The position numbers and the translations under genes are program-made. From Halobacillus_B sp963739045 (GTDB lineage: Bacteria; Bacillota; Bacilli; Bacillales; Halobacillaceae), in NCBI GenBank assembly GCA_963739045.1, contig CAVTYY010000001.1:1054001-1118000 (forward strand): a stretch of 64,000 bases of DNA, given 5' to 3'. The notes beneath the pieces were generated by a model, which worked only from the letters and a program-made list of their open reading frames with translations, made no database searches and was not told the DNA's origin. Positions 8,039 to 16,184 of this stretch are shown piece by piece. Each line of letters starts with the position of its first letter. Position 1 is the stretch's first letter.

Positions 8039-8077
8039 GTAGTCTAAGGGCTGCAAAGAAGGACATGCCGCCTGGAC

Positions 8078-8290
8078 ATTCGAGGTCATAAGACAAGCAG
8101 CTCTGTGAAGGATATCCCTTTCACTACGCTGCTTGTCTTATGCTTGTCGTGTCTGCCCAGCGCCTGTCCGGTCTCAGCGCCAGGCTGCTCGAGACATAAG
8201 TACTTCCATTCTGTGGCAAAGTCCAGCTACGCCATGGAATTGCTTATGCGGGTCGCAGCTGTTCAAGGCGCATACGCTTTTAATGATTTG
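8078..8290. repeat. CGAGACATAAG-family intergenic repeat, two units
   Basis: The first unit is a palindrome, CATAAGACAAGCAGC pairing with GCTGCTTGTCTTATG. The second runs from GCGCCAGGCTGCTCGAGACATAAG to CTTATGCGGGTCGCAG...AAGGCGC. Words such as CCATTCTGTGGCAAA recur in the copies at 18.8 and 53.4 kb. No gene was accepted. Confidence 0.7.
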
Positions 8291-8322
8291 TTTTTTTGAA
8301 CGGGAAGGGAGCGACTGGAATC

Positions 8323-8937
8323 GTGTATGTGATGAAACAGAGTGGTTGGGTTGAGGTCATTTGTGGAAGTATGTTTAGTGGAAAATCTGAGGAGTTAATT
8401 CGAAGAGTCCGGCGAGCTACATACGGAAATTTGACTGTTCGTGTATTTAAACCTGCCCTTGATAATCGTTATAAAGAGGATTCCATCGTGTCTCATAACG
8501 GAACCTCTGTCCTGGCAAGACCTGTGGATGCAGCACTTGATATTCTCCACCATGTGGACGATACCATCGACATCGTCGGAATTGATGAAGTGCAGTTTTT
8601 TGATGAACATATTCTGGAAGTCGTGGAATGCTTAGCTGATCGCGGAATTCGCGTGATTGTCGCTGGTCTGGATACGGATTTCCGCGGCGAGCCTTTTGGC
8701 AAAGTTCCTGAGCTGATGGCCTTGAGTGAAATGGTAACGAAGCTTAATGCGATCTGTCCTGTCTGTGGTTCTCCAGCGAGCCGGACGCAGCGATTAATTG
8801 ACGGGAATCCTGCATCGTACGATGATCCGATTATTTTAGTAGGAGCGTCAGAGTCCTATGAGCCTAGGTGCCGTCATCATCACCAAGTGCCCAATAAACC
8901 CAGGCAACAAGAAGTGAAAGCCTACGCTGAACAATAA
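8323..8937 (+). CDS. tdk: Thymidine kinase
   Basis: A type II thymidine kinase of about 204 residues that phosphorylates thymidine to dTMP in the salvage pathway. The P-loop is GSMFSGKSEEL, the Walker B/DEVQ motif is GIDEVQFFD, the lasso region is AGLDTDFRGEPFG, and a zinc ribbon is formed by CPVCG and the C-terminal CRHHH. I chose the GTG at 8323 (VYVMKQSGW) because it aligns with the B. subtilis start MYIMKQSGW and has AAGGGAG upstream; ATG at 8332 is possible. The TTG at 8296 has no ribosome site. Confidence 0.93.
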   Translation: MYVMKQSGWVEVICGSMFSGKSEELIRRVRRATYGNLTVRVFKPALDNRYKEDSIVSHNGTSVLARPVDAALDILHHVDDTIDIVGIDEVQFFDEHILEVVECLADRGIRVIVAGLDTDFRGEPFGKVPELMALSEMVTKLNAICPVCGSPASRTQRLIDGNPASYDDPIILVGASESYEPRCRHHHQVPNKPRQQEVKAYAEQ

Positions 8938-8953
8938 CAGTACTGAACAGGTT

Positions 8954-8993
8954 ACCCCTGAAGCTAGTCACCCACAAGCTTCAGGGGTTTTTT
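8954..8993 (+). terminator. Terminator after tdk
   Basis: CCCCTGAAGCT pairs with AGCTTCAGGGG and is followed by six T. Confidence 0.9.
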
Positions 8994-9021
8994 ATGCTTT
9001 TCTCCGCTTTATTGTGTGGTG

Positions 9022-9266
9022 AAAGTCCTACGGGGGACGACTCGTCTTGTTCCATCGCCCAGACACTCGAGACATAAGCCGCTCATCAACGGAATGAAAA
9101 AACGCATTCCTTTTGATGGTCGGCTTATGCTGGTCGTGTCTTTCGGGGCGATTCCACATTTGAACACTTTCCGCGGGCATGCGCTGAGCCTCCTCAGACT
9201 TCGTCTTCCGGGGTCTCACCTATCATGCTTCTCCCGCAGGAGTCTCGCCGTCCCCCTCCGGACTTT
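9022..9266 (-). repeat. Long palindromic intergenic repeat, copy 3, split by another repeat
   Basis: Outer arms AAAGTCC (9022) and GGACTTT (9260), inner arms GGGGGACGACTCG and TCTCGCCGTCCCCC. The family block GACTCG at 9039-9044 is continued by CTTTCCGCGGG only at 9167; the 122 bases between belong to the CGAGACATAAG family. Removing them restores a copy of normal layout. Confidence 0.7.
9045..9166. repeat. CGAGACATAAG-family repeat nested in copy 3
   Basis: The insert has GAGACATAAGCCG pairing with CGGCTTATG and an inner hairpin of ATCAACGGAATG with CATTCCTTTTGAT. It splits a long palindromic repeat between GACTCG and CTTTCCG. Confidence 0.65.
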
Positions 9267-9505
9267 GCGTTTTTAGAGTTTCTCGAAAACTGCAGCTCAT
9301 CTCCTCTAATGTCTTTTGATAGTTCAAATATCCGCCTTAAAAGTCACTCACTTGTTCGAACGGCACTTAATAAGTATCCGTTCTCTGATATATAACTGGG
9401 CTGGAAGGGAAATAGAGCATCGTTTTCTCACCATCAGACTAATTTTGAAAGACGAGTTTCGATGTCATCATTTGATTTCTTTATCATATCCCCGAAACTT
9501 TAATA

Positions 9506-9673
9506 TTTCCGTTTTCACCATAATCATTAAGAGGGCAGGGGGATTGCGAGACTCCTATGGGAGGATAGGACAGGTGAGATCCCACAGGGCTTTGCCCGAG
9601 GAAGCCTCACCGGCCGCCCATGGAAAGCGAGTGATTCCCCTGCCCTCGAAGACGCTGTTAAACGTAACGGAAA
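9506..9673 (+). repeat. Long palindromic intergenic repeat, copy 4 (TTTCCGTT-arm type)
   Basis: Bounded by TTTCCGTT and AACGGAAA, with GAGGGCAGGGGGAT (9531) facing ATTCCCCTGCCCTC (9634). The inner blocks closely match copy 2. Its orientation is opposite to copy 3, 240 bases upstream. Confidence 0.8.
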
Positions 9674-9846
9674 TAGTTCTGTTATCTCGACCAAGTATTT
9701 CAGTGAAATTTTATCCAATCCATTCTTCCATCCAATACTCAACCATTAGATTAGCCACCGTCCAATGTTTAAAATACGAGGGTTTGTGGAAATCTTTAAA
9801 AATAACAAACCAATTTATTAATCAGCTGACACAGAGGATGAGAGCC

Positions 9847-10539
9847 ATGGATAAACGAGAAATACAGTCAGAAATGTCGAGCTATATAGGAAGACTGCTC
9901 AGAGAGAACTTCGGTAAAGGCCCAGCTGCCGTTTTTGTATCCATTGAAGGGCCCTATGTCACCATTTACTTAAAAGATTTTCTAGCACCAATGGAACGCG
10001 TATTGGTGAATCAAAACAATACAAAAAAAGTGGAAGAAACCCGAGACCACTTGATGAAAGAGCTGATCCCAGAGATCAAAGCCACCTGGAAAGCAACGAC
10101 AGGAGTAGACATTGAAAGTATTTACTACGATTGGTCGCTGATGAATCGCTCCGGTATGTTGGTCGCGGTCTTAAATACGGAGGATCAAGTAGAAGAGTCT
10201 TCAACAGAATACGCTCAGAAAAATAAAGTTGAAGAAGAAGTGAAAATCATTAGTAAAAAAGCAGAAAAGGTTCCAGAAATCGTGAATTCCTTCATGCTGA
10301 ACGACCGAACTTTAATTGTAAAAAGAGAAGGCATTCTCGTTCCGATTGAGAAAGAGTTAATTGAGTTTGGTAATTCTGAGGCGTTGAGAATTACGAAGCG
10401 TCACCTGGAGAAACGCTTGCTGCATCATTCTTCTTTTGAAGATATTTTAAATGTGGCCATTGAAGATACGTTCGTCGATTGGGATTTCCACCTTGATCAT
10501 AGTTATATCGTGTTTATTTTAAAACCTAAAACCAGCTAA
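9847..10539 (+). CDS. Two-domain MpsC/DUF2294 family protein
   Basis: A 230-residue protein built from two tandem domains of the DUF2294 (MpsC) family: about residues 1-120 (LRENFGKGPAAVFVSIEGPYVTIYLKDFLAPMERVL...IESIYYDWS) and 135-230 (VNSFMLNDRTLIVKREGILVPIEKEL...FVDWDFHLDHSYIVFIL). Family members include MpsC of the staphylococcal sodium-translocating MpsABC system, but many bacilli carry stand-alone versions of unknown role, and no mpsA/mpsB lies nearby. I chose the ATG at 9847, seven bases after an AGAGGATGAG site; the frame open further upstream runs through repeat DNA. No membrane segments or signal peptide are seen. A terminator follows. Confidence 0.75.
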   Translation: MDKREIQSEMSSYIGRLLRENFGKGPAAVFVSIEGPYVTIYLKDFLAPMERVLVNQNNTKKVEETRDHLMKELIPEIKATWKATTGVDIESIYYDWSLMNRSGMLVAVLNTEDQVEESSTEYAQKNKVEEEVKIISKKAEKVPEIVNSFMLNDRTLIVKREGILVPIEKELIEFGNSEALRITKRHLEKRLLHHSSFEDILNVAIEDTFVDWDFHLDHSYIVFILKPKTS

Positions 10540-10546
10540 ATATATC

Positions 10547-10586
10547 AGTCGAAGAGGAAATACCGCTCCTTTTTCGGCTTTTTTTC
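10547..10586 (+). terminator. Terminator after the MpsC-family gene
   Basis: AGTCGAA...TTCGGCT stem (one G-T pair) with an eight-T tail. Confidence 0.7.
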
Positions 10587-10587
10587 A

Positions 10588-10784
10588 TAATTGATGTTCT
10601 TTGAATCAGTCTATTGGAAGAGACAATCGCTGACTGGTAAGCACATAAGAACTGACTGCGGCGTATGGGAAGGATTTCAGACGTTTAATAAATGCGGTAA
10701 ACCCTATAAAGGGGCCGGGCAAATCATCCCGCTAAGCAGCGACACGAAGGGTAATCGAGAAAAAGTAAGATGGAGGATGAACCA
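10588..10784 (+). other. Possible structured leader of the DDAH-family gene
   Basis: About 195 bases with several small hairpins (CCC.TATAAA.GGG at 10702-10713, CGGG/CCCG at 10717-10732) and single-stranded purine-rich joints. The GC content is higher than in other spacers. It does not match a riboswitch class that I recognise. Confidence 0.25.
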
Positions 10785-11660
10785 ATGAAGATAGCAAACG
10801 AAAAGAACCATTCCTGCAGCTGTACAGATGAATATTCCTTGCTGAAGAAAGTGATTGTCAGTTCTCCGGAGCATATGCGGATCACAGAAATCATTAATGA
10901 AACGCAGAAGCACTACGCTGAGGATAATATTGATATTGAAAAAGCGATTCAGCAGCATGAAAATTTTGTGAAAGTCCTCCAGGAACAAGGGATTGAAGTG
11001 AAATATACCGAAAGCTCGCCGCCTTTAAATGAGCAGGTGTTTACCAGGGATATTGGATTCTGCATTGAGGAGCAAATGTATATTTCTTCGTTAGCCAGCG
11101 ACATCCGGCAAGGGGAGGTCAAACCGCTGATTCAATTAATGACCCAGATGGATCTGCCTTTTACGCGGCTGTTTGCTCCTAGTATTGAAGGCGGAGATGT
11201 AATGCTTGATCATTCGACGATTTGGCTTGGGATCAGCGGGAGAACCGATGCACGGGCGGCGTCCTATTTAGAGAAAGTTCTGCCCGATCATGAGATTATT
11301 CCGCTTCCTTTGCGCGAGGATATTCTTCATCTGGACTGCGCCTTTAATATTTTAAGTGAAAACGAAGCGGTCATTTACCCTGATGCTTTCAGCCAGGCTG
11401 ATTTGGAACGGCTCGAACGCCGCTTCTCCTTAATCCGGGTAAATGACCAGGAACAGTTTGAGATGGGGACCAATGTGCTTTCCATTGGAAATAGAAAGGT
11501 GCTCAGCCTGCCGCAGAACAAGCGGTTAAATGCGGTTTTGAGTGAATGGGGATTTCACGTAATCGAAGTGGATTTATCGGAAATCATTAAGTCAGGCGGA
11601 TCGTTCCGCTGCTGTACACTTCCGATTAAAAGGGAAGATCAGCCCGCCCCCCTTTCGTAA
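10785..11660 (+). CDS. Dimethylarginine dimethylaminohydrolase/amidinotransferase-family protein
   Basis: A 291-residue protein of the guanidino-group-modifying superfamily (DDAH, arginine deiminase, amidinotransferases). The EGGD motif (SIEGGDVML), the catalytic His region (DILHLDCAFN) and the catalytic Cys close to the C terminus (GGSFRCCTLPI) are present, as is FTRDIG near residue 87. Such enzymes hydrolyse substituted arginines to citrulline plus an amine; the real substrate cannot be read from sequence. The N terminus carries an unusual NHSCSCTDEYS segment. The ATG at 10785 has GGAGGATGA upstream, which is better than the GTG/ATG at 10770. Specific DDAH activity is uncertain; superfamily membership is firm. 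Confidence 0.85.
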   Translation: MKIANEKNHSCSCTDEYSLLKKVIVSSPEHMRITEIINETQKHYAEDNIDIEKAIQQHENFVKVLQEQGIEVKYTESSPPLNEQVFTRDIGFCIEEQMYISSLASDIRQGEVKPLIQLMTQMDLPFTRLFAPSIEGGDVMLDHSTIWLGISGRTDARAASYLEKVLPDHEIIPLPLREDILHLDCAFNILSENEAVIYPDAFSQADLERLERRFSLIRVNDQEQFEMGTNVLSIGNRKVLSLPQNKRLNAVLSEWGFHVIEVDLSEIIKSGGSFRCCTLPIKREDQPAPLS

Positions 11661-11815
11661 AAGTTATTATTGTACTATACTAAGGAACAGGGATGAACGG
11701 AACAAACCTTCTCCTCTTTTTATATACGAAGACCACACGTGTGCGGGAACAGCAATGTCTCCCATCTATTTTAATATAGCATCGGCAAATTGATCTGGAC
11801 AATAGAGCTGGACAT

Positions 11816-11856
11816 AAGTCGAAAAGGTACGAATAGGGCCTTTTCGACTTTTTTTA
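11816..11856 (+). terminator. Terminator between the DDAH-family gene and next small gene
   Basis: AAGTCGAAAAGG pairs perfectly with CCTTTTCGACTT and is followed by seven T. It lies 155 bases after the stop, so the intervening transcript end could release a small RNA. Confidence 0.85.
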
Positions 11857-11900
11857 ATTGGAAGATAATGGAGAGACTTTCAATTTTGAAAGGAGCTTTT

Positions 11901-12125
11901 ATGAAGTATCGTATAATTGGCGTAGAGAAACACCAGATTGTTCTGGAATTTATGAAGAATAATGAAGAAATCATTTTTGACACCTATGAGGAAGCGGAAA
12001 AGTATTTGAAGAAAATTATCCAGGAAGCGATTATTCCTTCGAAGTACACGTTGAAGATCGCTGAAGTGAATAAAGAATCAGCGTCTCATGAATCGTCTGG
12101 TTCGGAACAAATGTCTCATTCCTGA
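11901..12125 (+). CDS. Small protein of unknown function (74 aa)
   Basis: I do not recognise the family. The protein begins MKYRIIGVEKHQIVLEFMKNNEEIIFDTYEEAEKYLKK, suggesting a beta-hairpin then an amphipathic helix, and ends in a Ser/Glu-rich tail. No signal peptide or membrane segment is seen. The start is set by AAAGGAGC seven bases before the ATG; the frame is open upstream but has no site. It sits between a terminator and the YhcN-like lipoprotein gene, so it may share a transcript with it. Confidence 0.7.
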   Translation: MKYRIIGVEKHQIVLEFMKNNEEIIFDTYEEAEKYLKKIIQEAIIPSKYTLKIAEVNKESASHESSGSEQMSHS

Positions 12126-12199
12126 TTCTTAAACAGATTCTTCACATATTCACTTTCTTCTCGGAAACACTAAGAAAAACGAGAAGAGGTGAAAGAAGA

Positions 12200-12595
12200 A
12201 TGTTAAGAATAATCGGTGCCGGACTTATGGCTCTCACTATACTCTCTGCCTGCGGTCAGTCAGGAAGCTATCAAGGCATGACGAACCGCCAGGATGTGAA
12301 AGATATGGGAGCGAATCACAAAATTACCGCGCAAACTGAAAATCCCCGCTCGATTAATAATGTCGGCTACACATGGGGATTGAAGCAAGACCGTAATATG
12401 ATGAAGGACGCGGCGGAAAATGTCGACGGCGTCCACGTGAAACGCGTGATTATGGAAGCGGGAACGGCCTGGGTAACGGTGAAGGTCGATCGCAAGCTTT
12501 CCAAAGCTGAAACGACAAAGGTACAGAATCTTATTAAGAAGAAAGTGTACAACGCCGTCCCTCGTTACAATATCAACGTAAAAGTGAACCAGTAA
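12200..12595 (+). CDS. YhcN/YlaJ-like sporulation lipoprotein
   Basis: A 131-residue lipoprotein. The signal peptide MLRIIGAGLMALTILSAC ends in the lipobox LSAC (Cys18). The mature part (NVGYTWGLKQDRNMMKDAAENVDGV...KVDRKLSKAETTKVQNLIKKKV) has the pattern of the YhcN/YlaJ family, found in spore membranes of bacilli and related to BON-like domains. AGAAGAGGTG precedes the ATG. Localization at the forespore or spore membrane is inferred from the family; no SigG promoter was confirmed. Confidence 0.75.
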   Translation: MLRIIGAGLMALTILSACGQSGSYQGMTNRQDVKDMGANHKITAQTENPRSINNVGYTWGLKQDRNMMKDAAENVDGVHVKRVIMEAGTAWVTVKVDRKLSKAETTKVQNLIKKKVYNAVPRYNINVKVNQ

Positions 12596-12840
12596 AAGTA
12601 GTTCAATCGCTGACTGGAGCTTTTTATGAGGGCCATCGCTTTCAAGCGAAAGCATGGTTCCTCCCTGAAGCACGTGAGTAACTGCTGCGGCTTCAGGTAC
12701 ATACTTTTTCCCGGAAATTTCTCCGAGAACGTCCCCTTTGAATCATCCCCTCTGATTAAACCATCATCGTTCGTTGAGATGCGGTAATCCTCTAACCACC
12801 CCTTAGTACAAGCCCTTTTCCCCAAAAAAAGTTGCTCTGA
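12596..12840 (-). pseudogene. Possible decayed protein-coding fragment
   Basis: Between the YhcN-like gene and prfA the minus strand reads protein-like text in two frames: one ending in ...EDYRISTNDDGLIRGDDSKG and, after a shift, another with GKKYVPEAAAVTHVLQGG and MLSLESDGPHKKLQSAIELL. No start codon with a ribosome site was found. I cannot name a family. Confidence 0.25.
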
Positions 12841-12934
12841 AACGCGAAGAACGTAGGAGTTATAGGGGATGTGGTTGTATCCGGCACATCACTATAATAT
12901 AATTAGAATGTTATGGAGAAAGAGGTGCATACCA

Positions 12935-14008
12935 TTGATCGATCGTTTACAAACACTTGAAGACCGTTATGAAAAATTGAATGAATTGCTCAGTGATCCT
13001 GAGGTCATTTCTGATACGAGTAAACTGCGCGAGTATTCGAAGGAACAGTCCGGTTTGCAGGACACCGTGACGGCTTACCGCGAGTATAAAGATGTTGTTA
13101 GTCAATTAGATGATGCCAAAGCGATGCTGAGCGATGGCCTCGATGATGACGACATGGAAGAAATGGTGAAGGAAGAGATTCAAGAGCTTACCGAGCAGAA
13201 GAAGGAGCTTGAGGAGCGCTTGAAGGTACTCATGCTTCCCACAGACCCTAATGATGATAAGAACGTTATTATGGAAGTTCGCGGAGCGGCTGGTGGAGAT
13301 GAAGCGGCGTTATTTGCCGGGGACCTGTACCGTATGTATGCGCGCTATGCCGAATCCCAGGGGTGGAAAACGGAAGTCATCGAAGTCCACCAGAATGATG
13401 TGGGAGGATATAAAGAGATTATCTTTATTATTAATGGCGAACGTGCGTATTCGAAGATGAAATTCGAAAACGGCGCTCACCGGGTTCAGCGTGTACCGGA
13501 AACCGAATCCGGCGGACGGATACATACCTCCACGGCGACGGTTGTCGTTATGCCGGAAGCAGAAGAAGTCGAAGTGGAAGTGCATGACAAGGATATCCGC
13601 GTCGATACCTTTGCTTCAAGCGGTCCAGGGGGACAAAGTGTGAATACCACCATGTCTGCGGTCCGTCTGACTCACGTACCCACCGGCACCGTAGTTTCCT
13701 GTCAGGATGAGAAGTCACAGATTAAGAATAAAGAAAAAGCGATGAAGGTGCTTCGTGCGCGTATCTATGATAAATTCCAGCAGGAAGCTCAGGCAGAATA
13801 TGATGAAAGCCGTAAATCTGCCGTTGGAACGGGTGACCGCTCCGAGCGGATTCGTACGTATAACTTCCCGCAAACCCGTGTCACAGATCACCGGATCGGT
13901 CTGACTCTGCAAAAGCTCGATCAAATTCTTCAGGGCAATATGGACGAAATTATTGACGCTCTATTGATTGAAGAACAAACGAAGAAGCTGGAGCAAATTG
14001 GTGAATAA
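12935..14008 (+). CDS. prfA: Peptide chain release factor 1
   Basis: RF1 reads UAA and UAG stop codons and triggers peptide release on the ribosome. The 357-residue product has the GGQ motif (SSGPGGQSVNTTMSAVRLTH), the codon-recognition region RVPETESGGRIHTS, and the coiled N-terminal domain. I chose TTG at 12935, which gives (M)IDRLQTLEDRYEKLNELL like B. subtilis PrfA and has AGAGGTG upstream; the longer frame from 12869 runs through the promoter area, where TATAAT lies at 12893. prmC overlaps its end, so the factor and its methylase are translationally coupled. Confidence 0.95.
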   Translation: MIDRLQTLEDRYEKLNELLSDPEVISDTSKLREYSKEQSGLQDTVTAYREYKDVVSQLDDAKAMLSDGLDDDDMEEMVKEEIQELTEQKKELEERLKVLMLPTDPNDDKNVIMEVRGAAGGDEAALFAGDLYRMYARYAESQGWKTEVIEVHQNDVGGYKEIIFIINGERAYSKMKFENGAHRVQRVPETESGGRIHTSTATVVVMPEAEEVEVEVHDKDIRVDTFASSGPGGQSVNTTMSAVRLTHVPTGTVVSCQDEKSQIKNKEKAMKVLRARIYDKFQQEAQAEYDESRKSAVGTGDRSERIRTYNFPQTRVTDHRIGLTLQKLDQILQGNMDEIIDALLIEEQTKKLEQIGE

Positions 14009-14873
14009 CATGCAGCCTGTATGGACAACGATTGAGGAAGCCCGCCGCTGGGCTTCCCTTTTTTTAACCGAACATCACAGGGAACCGCGCGTGGCTGACC
14101 TGTTGCTTGAGCATGTGCTCGGTCTGTCCTTTGCGCAGCTTCTTGCGGCAGAGCGCGAGGAGTTTCCCGAGGAGCACCGGGCGAAGTTTGTGGAGGATCT
14201 TTATGCCCATGCAGAAACGGGCATTCCGGTTCAGCATCTGATCGGACAGGCCCATTTTTACGGCCGTGAATTTTTAGTCAATCAACATGTGCTGATTCCG
14301 CGCCCTGAAACGGAAGAACTAGTCGTCGGAGTGCTGGATTTTCTAAAGGAAAAAGGAATGCAGAACCCCGTCGTTGCGGATGTGGGAACGGGAAGCGGGG
14401 TCATTGCGATTACGCTTGCCTGTGAACACCCCTCAAGCCGGATGTTAGCGACCGATCTGTCCGCTAAGGCGCTGGAAGCTGCAGCCGAGAATGCTCGTCT
14501 CTACGAAGCTGAGATCGACTTCTATCAAGGGAACTTTTTAGAACCGCTTCAAGATAAGCACCTGGATTGCATTGTGTCCAATCCGCCGTACATTGCCCGT
14601 TCAGAAGCGGCAATCATGGATGACACGGTGAAAAATTTCGACCCGGAGTTAGCGTTGTTTGCAGAAGAAGAAGGGTTGGCGGCGTACCGGGAAATCGTGA
14701 AACAGATCAAAACGTTCCAGCTGCGCCCGGGTTTGATTGCCTTTGAAATTGGTCATCTTCAAGGGGAAGCAGTCAAGCAGATACTGACCCGGCAGCTTCC
14801 CGACTATAAAGTTGCGATCAAGAAAGATATGAATCAGAAGGACCGGATGATCTTCGCTGTAAAAGATTCATAG
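14001..14873 (+). CDS. prmC: Release factor glutamine methyltransferase
   Basis: PrmC methylates the Gln of the GGQ motif in release factors, using S-adenosylmethionine. Visible are the N-terminal helical substrate-binding domain (residues about 1-85), the SAM motif VADVGTGSGVIAITLA and the catalytic NPPY motif (DCIVSNPPYIAR). The GTG at 14001 is seven bases after CTGGAG inside prfA, giving an 8-base overlap; ATG at 14010 is the alternative. It matches YwkE of B. subtilis in place and size. Confidence 0.93.
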   Translation: MNNMQPVWTTIEEARRWASLFLTEHHREPRVADLLLEHVLGLSFAQLLAAEREEFPEEHRAKFVEDLYAHAETGIPVQHLIGQAHFYGREFLVNQHVLIPRPETEELVVGVLDFLKEKGMQNPVVADVGTGSGVIAITLACEHPSSRMLATDLSAKALEAAAENARLYEAEIDFYQGNFLEPLQDKHLDCIVSNPPYIARSEAAIMDDTVKNFDPELALFAEEEGLAAYREIVKQIKTFQLRPGLIAFEIGHLQGEAVKQILTRQLPDYKVAIKKDMNQKDRMIFAVKDS

Positions 14874-14943
14874 ATTAGAGGTTTAAATCTATTTCCCCCT
14901 GCCCATACTAGCAACTACGAGAAGGATACGGGGGGAAATAAAC

Positions 14944-15604
14944 ATGAAACGGATAAAAAACAGCTGGCTATTGTTAATCGCTCTATCAATTATCGTGACG
15001 GCACTGCCTTGGCAGCAAAAAACGCAAGCCCAAGGCACACCAGGACAGTCCTACCAGGTCATTCCGGATGAGGCGATCCGTTTGAGAATACTTGCGGACA
15101 GTAATGACAAAGCGGCTCAGCAGTTAAAACGGACGGTTCGTGATCAAGTGAATGCAGAAATTAACACGTGGGTCGAGGACCTTACTTCGATTGAAGCGGC
15201 GCGTTCGCTCATAAAGTCCCGCCTGGGCGATATTGACAAGATCGTTGGCGATACACTGAAAGAGCAAGGCGTCAGCCAAACCTTATAAAGTCGAGTACAA
15301 TAGTCATGTTGATTTTCCTACTAAATTGTACGGAAATTATATTTATCCGGCCGGTGAGTACGAGGCGATTCTAATTACGATTGGCAAAGGTGAAGGAGAC
15401 AACTGGTGGTGCGTCCTGTTCCCACCGCTTTGCTTCCTTGATTTTTCAAATGGTACCAGTGTAGCGCATGCGGAAGAAGTGAAAGAGGAAAAAGCTCCTC
15501 AAGAGTCAGAAAAAGAAGAACAAGTAGCGAAGGCCGATCAAGAGGAAGATGAAGTGGAAGTCGATTTTTTCGTAACCAAACTGTGGCATAAACTATTTTC
15601 CTAG
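14944..15604 (+). pseudogene. spoIIR: Stage II sporulation protein R, split by a frameshift
   Basis: SpoIIR is the secreted forespore signal that triggers processing of pro-SigE by SpoIIGA. The first frame (14944-15288) gives a signal peptide and VIPDEAIRLRILADSND, then stops at TAA. The second (to 15604) supplies LYGNYIYPAGEYEAILITIGKG and the hallmark NWWCVLFPPLCFLDF, then an acidic tail. Removing one T near 15283 (ACCTTATAAAG to ACCTATAAAG) joins the frames as QTYKVEYNSHVDFPTKLYGN. A true mutation would block SigE activation and sporulation, so a sequence error is also likely. The first frame's start follows a GGGGGAA site. A weak SigF-like promoter could lie at 14858-14889. Confidence 0.88.
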
Positions 15605-15656
15605 CATAACTCCCTCCCCTTTTTCATAGAGTGGTAGAAGAAAGGCAGGGGAAGCC

Positions 15657-15968
15657 ATGTATATCGAAAAAGCAAAAAGTGAGTGGTATCACTTAAAAAA
15701 AGCGGAAGAGCAAGTTGGGGCATTTCGAATTATGCAGGTAGGGAATGGCATTGGTAAGATTAAGCAGCTGGAAGTCGCCCCGAAAATATCGTCCGGCGAG
15801 ATTTTACACATATTCGAGCTGATTCAGACGTATGCGGAGAAAGAATCCATGCAAGAGCTGCATGTGGAAAGCCACTCTTCAGCTCTCGATGTTGTCCTCA
15901 AGCATCAACAATTTCAGCTGCATGATCCAATCCGGCGGCTGTGGATATACAGAGTTAATCACAGGTAG
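15657..15968 (+). CDS. Small GNAT-like protein in the YwlB position
   Basis: The 103-residue product reads IGKIKQLEVAPKISSGEILHIFELIQTYAEKESMQELHVESHSSALDVVLKHQQFQ, which looks like the C-terminal half of a GNAT acetyltransferase, including the strand-helix pair and the usual neighbour-residue pattern. The acetyl-CoA loop (Q/RxxGxG/A) is not evident, so activity is doubtful. It sits just before the DnaA-box cluster and sua5, where B. subtilis has ywlB, also a GNAT protein. GGCAGGGGAAGCC precedes the ATG. Family is an inference. Confidence 0.6.
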   Translation: MYIEKAKSEWYHLKKAEEQVGAFRIMQVGNGIGKIKQLEVAPKISSGEILHIFELIQTYAEKESMQELHVESHSSALDVVLKHQQFQLHDPIRRLWIYRVNHR

Positions 15969-15969
15969 C

Positions 15970-16184
15970 TGTTGATAACCCTCATATTTATGCACAATTA
16001 CTTGTTTGATTGTGGATAGTATGTGGGTATTTATTTTTTAGTAACGGGTTTTAATGAGTCAGCCTATGGATATGTGTATAAAGTTGTGGGTAACTTGAGG
16101 ATAGGCTGTGAATAATGTCTGAATTTGCGATAATTTGTAGAATTTAAGATAATAGTGGATGGAACTTGAAAAAGGTTATGCACA
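15970..16184. promoter_or_regulatory. DnaA-box cluster
   Basis: Four perfect matches to TTATNCACA occur: TTATGCACA at 15988 and 16176, TGTGTATAA at 16073 and TGTGAATAA at 16107 (reverse orientation). Three more with one mismatch are TGTTGATAA at 15970, TGTGGATAG at 16011 and TGTGGGTAA at 16085. All lie within 215 bases of non-coding DNA. B. subtilis is known to have DnaA-box clusters outside oriC, one of them at ywlB-ywlC, the same gene interval. Confidence 0.8.

Noticed and set aside
9316..9846. N-terminal extension of the MpsC-family frame
   Set aside because: The extension translates a palindromic repeat and spacer; a good ribosome site and ATG lie at 9838-9849.
15283..15290. Programmed ribosomal frameshift in spoIIR
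   Set aside because: TTA TAA A lacks the CTTTGA-type site and upstream Shine-Dalgarno element of known +1 sites; an indel is simpler.
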